Source of the DNA: Pieris napi
Taxonomy: Eukaryota > Arthropoda > Insecta > Lepidoptera > Pieridae
DNA: 64,000 nt
NCBI RefSeq assembly: GCF_905475465.1
Contig: NC_062257.1
Coordinates: 3,906,001-3,970,000, forward strand
Direction: 5' to 3'
Shown: piece after piece, positions 55,646-64,000 of the stretch
How positions within the stretch are numbered: the first letter of the stretch is position 1
Layout: each line of letters opens with the position of its first letter
Program-made: the position numbers and the translations under genes
The notes under the pieces: model-generated
Told to the model about the DNA's origin: nothing
Databases searched by the model: none
The model's input: only the letters and a program-made list of their open reading frames with translations

Positions 55646-55993
55646 TTTTTTTATAATCTACTAGCTGGTCAGCTAGTAGATTATAAAAAAACCCGGTCGG
55701 GCAAACGTCGTTTTGCCATGTATATAATTTATAATAAAAAAATAGGGGTTGATCGTAGAGGGGTGAAAGTTAGAAGTTGTATCAATTTTTTAATGCTGTA
55801 TCATAAAAAAATTAAAACAGAAAAAAATATCTAAAAATAAAAAAAAAATTTAGGGGTGGACTACATTTAGGGGGATGATAAATAGATGTTGTCCGATTTT
55901 CAGACATGCTCACAAAATTTCATGAGAATCGGTCGAGCCGTTTCGGAGGAGTTTAACCACAAACACCGCCACACGAGAATTTTATATATTAGA
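55646..55993 (-). mobile_element. Helitron-like element, type 1, with palindromic 3' end
   Basis: The 5' end (minus) is TCTAATATATAAAATTCTCG at 55993. At the 3' end the CAGCTAGT terminus is duplicated in inverse, making a 21-bp perfect inverted repeat (55646-55666 and 55671-55691) around GGTC. Confidence 0.7.
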
Positions 55994-56289
55994 TTAAGAT
56001 GTTAGCTATTAAGGTATAATTCGTTTTACAATATAAGTAATGTTATGTAAGTAATACCTGTATGTTGACCAATAAATGAAAAAAAAATGGAGCCATAAGT
56101 TTACAAAACTGTCGTACAGTGAGAGATAAAATATATTTTTATGAAGCACACATTTTCATACTCTGTAATATCTATGAAAAGATATTTGAAATAGCATTTT
56201 TCAACTGTAGTTGATATAAATTTAATAACGTACATATTATGATATTGATACGAGCTAGGAGATCAGATAGACCCATCTTCGTAACAATA

Positions 56290-56462
56290 TGTATGATAAA
56301 AATAATATAAGAATTGACCAATTCATATGTCTAATAATATAAAATGTAAAATTCCTTTAAAAACAAATTTCCGCGCCATTGTGTGTTGTAGAATATGCGA
56401 ACTTACGATTGTACCACCTTACACATTTCTTTACCAAATTCTTGCATTAATTATTATTGTTA
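56290..56462 (+). repeat. Repeat L copy
   Basis: AATATAAGAATTGACCAATT to CTTGCATTAATTATTATTGT. The 102-codon open frame starting at 56327 runs over this repeat and into the 56561 element and is not a gene. Confidence 0.68.
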
Positions 56463-56560
56463 TAAAGAAAAATAAAGTCTACAACGCGATAGACTATGTG
56501 AATTACAATCTAGCTAAAGAGGCTACTTATAATATGCTTAATTTCCAACATATCAACGTA

Positions 56561-58165
56561 ATGGTAGGGGAGCCCACGATGCTAAATGGGGATTTACTCG
56601 AGCGTCGTAGAGACCTATTGGGATGCAAAGCTTAGATAATAAGAAGAAAAAAATGTTATATGATAAATTCCTTTTCATCGGTGGGGGAAGCGGCTATAGA
56701 TAGTTAAATATGTAAAAAAAAACTGTTGCATGGACATCCTCGAGCGCGTCAGATATTGATAGCATCTATGACCTACGTATTTTTAATAATGTACGTATGT
56801 TAATCTGATCGTTTGCATGATGCGGGTGGTTGTATTTAAGGGTTGAAAATGAAAAAAAAAAATTTTTATCGAGCGCGTCAGATTTTCTAAAGGAGTGTTA
56901 AGTGCACCAAAAAAAAGCTCTCATTCACTAATCTGATGATTTCGATGGGACGCAAACCCACAGCCATTTTCATAATTTGCAAAAAAAAATCGCAATTTTG
57001 AAATACTCAAGCGCGTCAGATTAAGATATATGTGGTTCATCTTTATGTTCTAAACGTACTGTCTCATAATCTGACGATTATCTAGAGGGATTCGCCTGAT
57101 CTGACAAAAAAAAAATAGAAAAACGGTTCACCTAAAGGGCCATCCCTGCAACTTCCCGCTAATTCCATTCCTGGGCGCTTAAAATTGATATTTTGAGCTC
57201 GCCGAGTTCAAAGAAATAATATTTCTATGCATTTGAGCTCTACCAGCTCGAAAGTCTGATAGAAGTTTCATAGAACACTATTTTTGGAATTTACAAACCG
57301 CAATAACTTTTGAATTGATCAAGCAATTTTCACGCGGTTGACGGCATTCGACGCAGTTTTATCATCCTCATAAGTAATTTTGCAATTTTAATTGATCGAA
57401 CCACAAATTTCAGAGTAATCCCGAAAAAACACTTTTTCGGGTTTCTTTCGTTCACGATATCTCTCGAACGAATCAACCGCTTTTGACCAGCTTGGTGGCG
57501 ATCGACGTGGTTTTTCAAGCTCAAAGGCGGATTAGTTTTTGAAGTTGATCGATAAAAAAACCACTTTAAAAAAAATATATTTCTTATTTTTTTAAGATTT
57601 TTAAAATTTCTCAAAATCTATCGGTCCGAATCGGTTCAAATTCACAGGAAATGTAATTTTGAGGGAAATATTTAGAACAACGTTTAGTAGATTCCGATCG
57701 GTTTAAGGAAATGTAGGCATCACGCAGCTGCACGCATTTAACTTCATCGACGAATTTTTGTTATTTCGGCTTGCGGAAATCGTCAGATTATATATTTTTC
57801 ATTATTCTTGAATTATTTCCTTCAAAATAAAAAAAAATTAGCTACGCTCGAGAATGTCGAGATGACGTTTTTTTTTTACAACTTTGTTGCCCTCCCCTTT
57901 TTTTCCGTCACTCTCAAATTGTCAGATTAGTGGAATATACACTTTTTAGGATGTAATTAACTCACCCTACCTTAATCTGACCCGCTCGGAAATTTCTGAT
58001 GGTCAATTTTTTTTTACTAATCTGATCCTGTCTCCTTCACGGGCGGCCATATATATGGGCCTCATATTTTGTGGAGGTACTTAACCGGGTACAAGGTATC
58101 CCCCTATATATTAATCTGCCGCGCTTTAGTAAATCCCGAAATCCCCTCTTGGGCTCCCCTACCAT
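56561..58165. mobile_element. 1.6-kb non-coding element packed with CAGATTA/TAATCTG motifs
   Basis: The left end ATGGTAGGGGAGCCCACGAT and the inverse of the right end (GGGCTCCCCTACCAT) match. Inside are about twelve copies of GCGTCAGATT, TAATCTGAC or close variants, near 56745, 56801, 56873, 56929, 57012, 57066, 57105, 57781, 57919, 57973, 58019 and 58112, several led by GAGCGC. The middle (57300-57660) has AACGAATCAACCGCTTTTGA-type blocks. No ORF above about 95 codons. Class unknown; both-end inverted repeats suggest a DNA element. Confidence 0.72.
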
Positions 58166-58169
58166 AAAA

Positions 58170-59270
58170 AATGGCGCCAAATGTGAATTGAAAACTATCG
58201 CATCTCACAACTGGAATTTGCGCGCGAAAACTGACAACTCCTTGGTGAAATTGACAATTGACAATTGACCTGTTAACTTATTTTTATTGATTTTCTTATT
58301 TGGTGATTAAGTCAACTGTAATTATTTACTTTTTCACACATATTACCCACTCATTGATTATGCTTGAAAACGAATTGCATTTCGAGGATTCCTACAAAAA
58401 ATTAATACGTTCAATTTTTACTTTTGCTGACAAGAGGTGGAGGGATAAATTGCAGTAATTCTGCTTACGTAATACTTACCGTAACTTATTGAGATTTAAG
58501 TATCTAATCAGTTTTACTTTTTTTATTTGTTATTTTGCGGTTGCCTTATTAGGTTTTTCCGTGCTAGTTCGAAATTTTTATGTTCTAATATAAAAGATAA
58601 TAGATTTAATATAAGTAGTGTTTGTAAAATTCACGATGTCATATTTTCTTGTATATTTTAAGGATACCAGTTAAATAATAATAAAATATTAAAGAAATAA
58701 AAATAAATTAACAGATAACAATGTAGACATACTAAACTAGCATCTTAAATTACCATTACAGAAAATAGTAATATTTAATTGTATTTAAGTTTTAAACATT
58801 AACTCTGAACTCGTCGTGATCGTAAAACAATGTCGGATTTGAAAAAAATCCAGCTCTTATTATATTTGGTTACTACATTGACTAAATATTACGGCTACAT
58901 TAAAAAAAATCCATGTGTTTTAAATTTCAAATTAATCAGTCGGTAAAGAGAAAACTGTGTAATTTAAAGTTTTTTTTTTTTATTTTTTTTTGTGACTATT
59001 TCCATAAAGAATTACTGCAATTGATAACTTTTAGAGTTTTTTTTCCATACTAAGGTAGCCTGGAAGGAATCGCTTAATTAAGGGCATTTTTTGCCTATGT
59101 TACCTATTTAATTTTAATAGTTTAATTGGTCTACAATTTTAGTGGTTAGTAAACATTTATAATTAATTTCATCTAATATAATATTGCATTGTACGAGTTC
59201 ATGATATAGGTATTTACCATCTTTCTTTTTTGACAATAAACTTAATGCTATCTATGATTGTGCTTGAAAA
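58170..59270. other. No gene recognised (channel intron 2, near exon B)
   Basis: AT-rich with long T runs (58970-58990). No ORF or repeat that I could match elsewhere in the window. Confidence 0.45.
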
Positions 59271-59339
59271 AATTCTATTCATTTATATGTATGTTTAAGC
59301 TATTGATACTTATAATGTTTAGGTAATTTGTGTACTCAC

Positions 59340-59837
59340 CTATCGTCGTCAAAGCCAGTGTACACCAATAATAACTCTGCAGATATTGCTTCACCACATC
59401 CGCCGTCTCCGTGTCATGGTACACCCAGTTTTTACTACCGAAACCATTATTCTTATATATAATATGATACAAGCACCCATTCCAATGGAATATCACTAAT
59501 AAATAATGAATTAAACTGGTTGATCTAAACAAATTTGGATAATTTGTGTGTCTCTCCGTTCTGTCCATGAACGCCCAGAAACGATAGATTTTCACGAGTC
59601 GAAATGAGCGTAGTATTGAATTAAAACCAATAGACAAATAGAGGAAATCAAGCGGCAATAAACATAGACAATCTATGTAGAACGTTGTTGAGTTCATATA
59701 ATGTTGCCGCATTTTTGCCGGTTCAGTCTGTAACACACCGTCTTCTAAGTAACCAGTCCGAAAATGAAACACTATATCCACTATATATAGAAAGTCCGAG
59801 AAGTAGTCCAAGCAAAACCACACTATTAACGTTTCAC
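59340..59837 (-). CDS. Cngl: CNG channel exon B: S2 to pore helix
   Basis: The acceptor is TTTCAG|GT and the donor ATAG|GTGAG. The frame runs GETLIVWFCLDYFSDF (S2), FHFRTGYLEDG (S2-S3 linker), YIDCLCLLPLDFLYL (S3), then an S4-like segment with spaced Arg/Lys (LRSFRLVKIYRFW). DRTERHTNYPN follows, then S5 (LVIFHWNGCLYHI), GFGSKNWVYHDTE and the pore helix YYWCTLALTTIG. All these blocks are diagnostic of CNG channels (RTGYLE, TNYPN, HWN-C-Y, GFG-WVY). The Met that opens the bare ORF is internal, not a start codon. The frame after the donor is intronic. Confidence 0.96.
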
Positions 59838-60144
59838 CTGAAACAAAGAGAAGGTTATATTAAAAAAAAGTAAGTACACACGTCAGAAGTGAAACTTATT
59901 TGGTAAATTAATTCTTAACTCTTGTTCATATACAAATCTAAAACTTTAGATTTCCGAGACTTGGAGGGAAAAAGGAAGATATGTTAGGAGTTTAATGAAT
60001 TTAATTGTCATGAATTTTTTTATAACGTTAAACGTTTTATTATAACGCATTATCTAGTTAAATAAAGTTTATTTAAATATCACAAAGAAATTACTTCTAC
60101 ATAATTAAAGAAATTGACACTTTTTATTTTAAAATGTTGACTAT

Positions 60145-60276
60145 GCTAACTTCAGTGTGTCGGTTTTTTGTGACGGTGTGCGGGTGTCGGTTTTTTGTGC
60201 CGGTGTGCGCGCGCATCGTAAAAATTTACTCACATAATTTTTTCGTAATGCGCCAAAAGAAGTATAACTTCAATAA
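60145..60276 (-). repeat. MITE family F end fragment
   Basis: GTGCGCGCGCATCGTAAAAA, then TAATGCGCCAAAAGAAGTAT. GTGTCGGTTTTTTGTG-CGG is duplicated in tandem just before it (60157-60203). Confidence 0.6.
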
Positions 60277-60754
60277 TTATATATTTTATTTGTGGATTTG
60301 TGAATTCTCTTATGATACATATATGTGTTAATACATATACATATACATTATACAATATACATATTACATATATATCACTTATATTATAAATATTGTGAGA
60401 TTGTAGGAGGTAACCTTTGGATTTACTCAACCGATTGTGATAATCATTGTACCAATATAAATCCAAGCTATTTGTGTCTAAGTTGTATTAATGCGAAAAA
60501 CATAAAACACTTTATCGTGGCAGTCGGATTTGCAAAGTCGGGAGAATAATTGTCGAACGAAAACGTTTCTTACGAACGCTGCCAATGAGAGAAAAGTTGT
60601 AAAACTTGATACAAAAAAGTCAGCAAATATCTGGGTTTTGAATTACATAAAAGCAAGTTCTCCGCTGCGTCTATGTGTGCGATAAACTCAAAAACTACTG
60701 CACGGAATTTGTTGCGGTTGTCACCAATATCTAGAATGATTCACTAGGGAGGTT

Positions 60755-61240
60755 AAAGGTTTGATGTGACAGCGGACGGGGCGGGACGGCGACGCGACGT
60801 GAGCAGTTGTAATTAATATAGGACATGTCACACAGAGCCGTCGCGCCCGGCGCGACGCCAACGGTCGCGTCCCGTCGCCGTCGCGCCCGACGGTAGTACA
60901 AGAAAGGTACGGCGGGACGGGGCGCGAACGGGGCGTGAGCACTGAGCGCGTCGTTACACGTTGTGTTATATTAGTATTCGTTGTAGTAGTCAAACAGACA
61001 GCGGGACGAGACGCGTCGCGCCCAGCATGACGGCAGCTTTGTGTTCAACTACAAAAATGGACATGGAGAGAGTTGAAAAACTAATCAAATGTATGATTTG
61101 GGCCATTCCAAATACAAAATTGCGAGCTTGAAATCAGCGATTTGGGAATTAATAGTAAGAAATCTCAAAGAACTTGTTTCAAAATGCTCGAGAAATCACG
61201 CCAAGTGCGGCGGGTCAGCTGACGCGACGCTTGCAGGATA
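60755..61240 (+). mobile_element. GC-rich element with MADF-domain remnant, PIF/Harbinger-like
   Basis: Opens with a GC-rich stretch of CGGGACGG and CGTCGCG motifs (60768-61010), the opposite of the AT-rich surroundings. At 61057 the plus strand reads MDMERVEKLIKC, then after a frame change YDLGHSKYKIASLKSAIWEL and IVRNLKELVSK. This is the pattern of a MADF DNA-binding domain (Y-L-H-KYK..W). MADF proteins accompany PIF/Harbinger transposases. It ends with GACGCGACGC near 61230. Confidence 0.55.
61057..61205 (+). pseudogene. Frameshifted MADF-domain fragment
   Basis: Start at ATG 61057. MDMERVEKLIKC fits the first MADF helix. One or more bases are lost and the frame moves so that YDLGHSKYK and IWELIVRNLK follow. 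The usual middle residues between the two parts are missing, so both a deletion and a frameshift are likely. No intact downstream gene. Confidence 0.5.
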
Positions 61241-61344
61241 GTGTTATATTATGTTCTTTTGAGTTTTTTTTTAAATTATTTATGCACTTCTTGTACTTTA
61301 CCCTCTGAAGGTGTTTCTTATTTTATTGTTTCATATTAGGCTTG

Positions 61345-61462
61345 CCTGGAATAAATCGCTTGTTAGCGATAAGGCCGCCCGTTGCCTAATAACTTATGTA
61401 ACCTGCTTTTTTATATATGTATGTTTGTGTTGGTAACGAAGTTTAAATAAATAAATAAATGT
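61345..61462 (+). repeat. LINE 3' UTR, GCGATAAGGCCGCC type
   Basis: Second copy, with GGTAACGAAGTTTAAATAAA then AAATAAATG as the tail. Confidence 0.65.
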
Positions 61463-61848
61463 AATTCTTCGAGTAATTCTTTCAACAATATTGATCTTCA
61501 GCGTCTTCAGTTAAGCGACAGCATCCCGTTATGGGACTTCAAACAAATCCTATTCCAAGTGACCGAACCTTATAAATTTGATTCTAAAGACGCGAATCGA
61601 AATTGAATTTTTCATCGCTTTAGTTCTTTTCCGTCGATGGAAATATTCAAAGAATCCAGCCGAAATCACAACGCTGAATTGATTCGGATTGAAAAGGAAA
61701 CTTCAGTTTAACGCCGAAAATAATACTTAATTTTTTTTTCTATTCCTGGCCTGCGCGGTTTGTGCTTCATTTTATTGGATTGGAAATTGGAAAGGAATTT
61801 AGAAAAGGATCAGGGTAGTTTAGTATAATAATAATATATAAATATTGG

Positions 61849-62562
61849 AACGAAGTTCCTTATCGCGCGTTGTGAAAGGGGGCTAGACGGAAAAAATTCT
61901 TACGAAAAGTTGTCACGACACTTTTTTGCTATTTGCTATTGTAATACACCGGTTCTCGTCCGATCACCGAAGTTAAACAACATCTGGTGAGGTCAGTACT
62001 TGGATGGGTGACCGCCTGGGAACACCTCGTATTGTTGGTTTTTTTTTCGCAGCGATAAGTGAAAATTATTTTTGGAATCACTTAACTAAATTAGTCGTAG
62101 TAAACGTACACCAGAATCCCTTTACAATAATAATTGCGGGGTCCCTAGTTTCCTTGCAAATTTTTTCAATACAATACCTTTAAAAAATATTCATTATAAT
62201 ATATAAAAAAATAATGTTTTAGGAAAATGTCATAAATTTCTGCGAATTCAAAAATGAGTGAACTAATATCACAACGAGAACAGCTTATACAAGGAGATGA
62301 ACCAGGTGAGACTAAATTAAAACATCTGAACCACGAAATACAAAATATGCTTATTAATTGTGTCACTTAATTTATATTTTGGTTATTTTACTATTTAATC
62401 GCTGCGTAGCACAACGACATCATCCTTCTTCCCTTTTAGATTCCTGGTCTCTTAAAACTTTAATAGACGATGAAATATAAGATTGGTGTCGAGAAAATCT
62501 ATCATACTGTTATGATACCAATTAACATATAAATTAATCGAAAGGCACTTCGTTCCATCCGG
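61849..62562. other. Possible element around the 5S fragment
   Basis: GGAACGAAGTTCCTTATCGC at 61849 and, near 62545, GGCACTTCGTTCCAT are partly inverse. The block GTGAAAGGGGGCTAGACGGA lies between. A 38-codon open frame (MSELISQREQLIQGDEPGE, 62254-62370) of unknown nature is inside. Boundaries are uncertain. Confidence 0.4.
61941..62041 (+). pseudogene. 5S rRNA-derived sequence, 5' end lost
   Basis: ACACCGGTTCTCGTCCGATC, ACCGAAGTTAAACAACATCT, GTACTTGGATGGGTGACCGC and CTGGGAACACCTCGTATTGT then TTGG are 5S rRNA from about position 25 to the 3' end, including the internal control region. A T run follows, as at polymerase III terminators. The usual first bases (GCCAACG) are absent, so it is a pseudogene or a 5S-derived SINE part. 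Confidence 0.85.
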
Positions 62563-62744
62563 GTGTCCCTTGACACCTCTCAAGTTTTTTTATATTATTC
62601 TTACAGGCCTGTGTAGGCGTTTCGATTAATGGTACTGAAGGAAGTTAGGCTCACGTATAACGAGAACTTATAATAAAACAAATTTAAACTATTATATTAA
62701 AAATCAATTTGTTGAAAAATCAATTAACTTTAAATAATCTTCCG

Positions 62745-62885
62745 TCCTTTAAATAATAGAGGATTTTGTTTTTACTTTATATTAACCACTCGCGTACAAC
62801 AATATAAGCGAAGTAGGAAATCGCCACGCTTATGAAACTAAGAAAGCCTGTACAGCCTAAAATGTACAGCCTTAGCTCCTAAAAT
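62745..62885 (+). repeat. Repeat N
   Basis: TTTAAATAATAGAGGATTTT, GAAATCGCCACGCTTATGAA and AAATGTACAGCCTTAGCTCC. At 23395-23850 the same blocks are separated by the MITE 23446-23735 and other bases. Confidence 0.6.
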
Positions 62886-63145
62886 TACAATTATTATTTA
62901 TATCCACCAACAAAGCATACTCTATTAGTCAAGTATTTGTGTTCAAATAAGTATCCACTTTAATACTTTACAAATTTCTTTCTATAAACACAAATGTTTT
63001 GACATTACTTACTTATTAATTGGTGATACGACGAAGTTAAAAGTACCCATAACCGAGGAGTGAGGTGATCATGAAAGTGGAGGTAATTGTTAATATACAT
63101 AAATAATACACGTATCTTCAGTTATTTAGTTATTATAAAACTTAC

Positions 63146-63330
63146 CATTAATTTCTTGAAATGCGAATCTATATACGATGACCCATAGATTGTAGAGAAA
63201 GGCGAGGGAGACCACCATGGACCAGTAGTAGCATAGGCGACCGGCCGGGTCGAATACAAATGAAAATGATAGACCAAATCCGAATCTTCCGCTTGTGTAT
63301 GTTGAACGCCGTCTGAGATTTCTACTGCTA
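63146..63330 (-). CDS. Cngl: CNG channel exon A: end of N-terminus and S1
   Basis: The exon opens after a CTACAG acceptor, using one base of a split codon, and closes at G|GTAAG (phase 1). Its frame gives a basic, serine-rich stretch (NLRRRST) followed by FVFDPAGRLCYYWSMVV and a hydrophobic helix ending FLYNLWVIVYRFAFQEING. This matches the pre-S1 DP-G motif and S1 (YNLWVIV) of CNG channels. A longer open frame over the same bases, reading MSTVAVEISDG, is a shadow in another frame. The exon is first in the window, so its upstream partner must end in phase 2. Confidence 0.92.
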
Positions 63331-63734
63331 CTGTAGACAAGAATAAAGATTTATTTAAAAAGATGCTTCAACCATTAACTATACTCATTTAGCACAAACC
63401 TACAGTATAGTGAGAAAAACACAAAAATGTATAATACACATACGCGTAAAAGCTCGACTACTCAACACAAAATACTTCCGTTCACATATAGTATAAGCTA
63501 GGCCATAGGATGGTGATTGCAAGCAAAAGGAACGGTGGCTGGCCATGCGTCGTGCTCGCGAACGGGTGCTACTTGTGGTGACTGGTCGTGCTTGAATTCG
63601 TGTATATGGTTATTTATAATTAAATCCTTTACATGTTTTAACTTTGATAGACTACATGTCAGTGTTTTCTTCATACTATGATGTAAGTGCGTGCTATTTT
63701 GCCTGCTGATTTGGGTTTGTTACTGGTATGATAC

Positions 63735-63840
63735 ACCAAAACTTGGCAGTTAAAAAGAGAGGCGGAGAGTTTCTTGCCAGATCTTCTCGCCCGCTCTACG
63801 CCCTTAATTTAGTAACTGGTAAAAGATTAAGATCTTCCAA
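63735..63840 (+). repeat. Repeat D copy at the right edge
   Basis: CTTGGCAGTTAAAAAGAGAG, then CTTGCCAGATCTTCTCGCCC and CTCTACGCCCTTAATTTAGT. The remaining DNA to 64000 is AT-rich with an AATAATAATAAT run; I see no upstream channel exon there. Confidence 0.68.
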
Positions 63841-64000
63841 GTTTAAATATTAACGTATAACAATAATGAATAATAATAATAATTCGTTTAATGGCCAAGA
63901 TAGTGGTACAATTAGATCGAACAACAAGAAAAATCCGCACAATCAGCCATATAAATATAGGCAAATGTCATATGAATTTTTTGCTATGTCATATAATAAG

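Larger units (their letters stand above)
11097..63330 (-). other. Cngl: Cyclic-nucleotide-gated channel gene (partial, ten 3'-side exons)
   Basis: Ten minus-strand exons were chained by protein similarity, GT-AG borders and phase agreement. They encode about 627 residues covering S1 to the C-terminus. The product should be a plasma-membrane cation channel subunit opened by cGMP or cAMP. Domain order seen: S1, S2-S5, pore helix, filter, S6, C-linker, cyclic-nucleotide-binding domain, short linker, coiled coil, acidic Ser-rich tail. The filter reads TTIGD-LPRP, unlike TTIGET of CNGA or TIGGL of CNGB. With the C-terminal QICGGSSSSSQEEN-type tail this suggests the insect CNG-like (Cngl) group. 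The subfamily call rests on memory of the family, not a search. Introns are 3308, 22615, 16472, 4624, 650, 1308, 132, 314 and 926 bp. N-terminal exons and promoter lie beyond the right edge. Confidence 0.88.

Noticed and set aside
56327..56635. 102-codon plus-strand frame
   Set aside because: It runs over repeat L into the CAGATTA element, so it is a chimera of repeats.
57330..57614. 94-codon minus-strand frame in the 1.6-kb element
   Set aside because: Low complexity and no domain pattern; not enough to call it a transposase.
60721..60993. 90-codon Arg-rich minus-strand frame
   Set aside because: Produced by the GC-rich CGTCGCG stretch; no recognisable protein.
63341..64000. Upstream channel exon near the right edge
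   Set aside because: No frame with CNG N-terminal similarity and a phase 2 donor was found; the area is repeat D and AT-rich DNA.

Overview
The window looks like lepidopteran (moth or butterfly) nuclear DNA. It is AT-rich and intron-dominated. It carries several tRNA-headed SINE families, small Helitron-like elements ending in CTAGT, many short inverted-repeat elements (MITEs), and LINE 3' ends of types I know from Lepidoptera. The species assignment is inference. No prokaryotic features, CRISPR array or functional tRNA gene was seen.

The one host gene I can support runs along nearly the whole window on the minus strand. It is a cyclic-nucleotide-gated cation channel, best matched to the insect CNG-like (Cngl) group. 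Ten coding exons could be placed with GT-AG borders and matching phases: 63146-63330 (S1), 59340-59837 (S2 to pore helix), 36581-36724 (selectivity filter and S6), 19916-20108 (C-linker), 15191-15291 and 14403-14540 (first part of the cyclic-nucleotide-binding domain), 12927-13094 (phosphate-binding cassette end and C-helix), 12662-12794, 12111-12347 (coiled coil) and 11097-11184 (C-terminus with stop). Joined they give about 627 residues. The N-terminal exons lie upstream, beyond the right edge. Introns range from 132 bp to 22.6 kb.

The rest is almost entirely mobile-element DNA in the introns and downstream flank. The largest item is a LINE with two open frames at about 41935-46200 (minus strand, RTE-like), which lies in the 22.6 kb intron and may be intact. 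Around it are three tRNA-SINE families, several Helitron-like copies, a 5-copy MITE family with a GAAGTTATACTTC inverted repeat, other MITEs or foldback elements (some nested), and broken remnants of pogo/Tigger, mariner, PIF/Harbinger-type (MADF), RTE and Jockey/CR1-type elements. There is also a 5S rRNA-derived fragment, a short (CCTAA)n telomere-like tract and a 1.6 kb element packed with a CAGATTA motif.

For host biology, the most notable points are an Asp in the pore filter where CNGA subunits have Glu, and a seven-unit 31-bp array of small inverted repeats just after the stop codon, probably in the 3' UTR. I found no complete novel multi-gene system. The strongest candidates for undescribed biology are the CAGATTA-motif element, the CTGCTCGAGCAG-rich element and the palindromic MITE family whose two arms change together.
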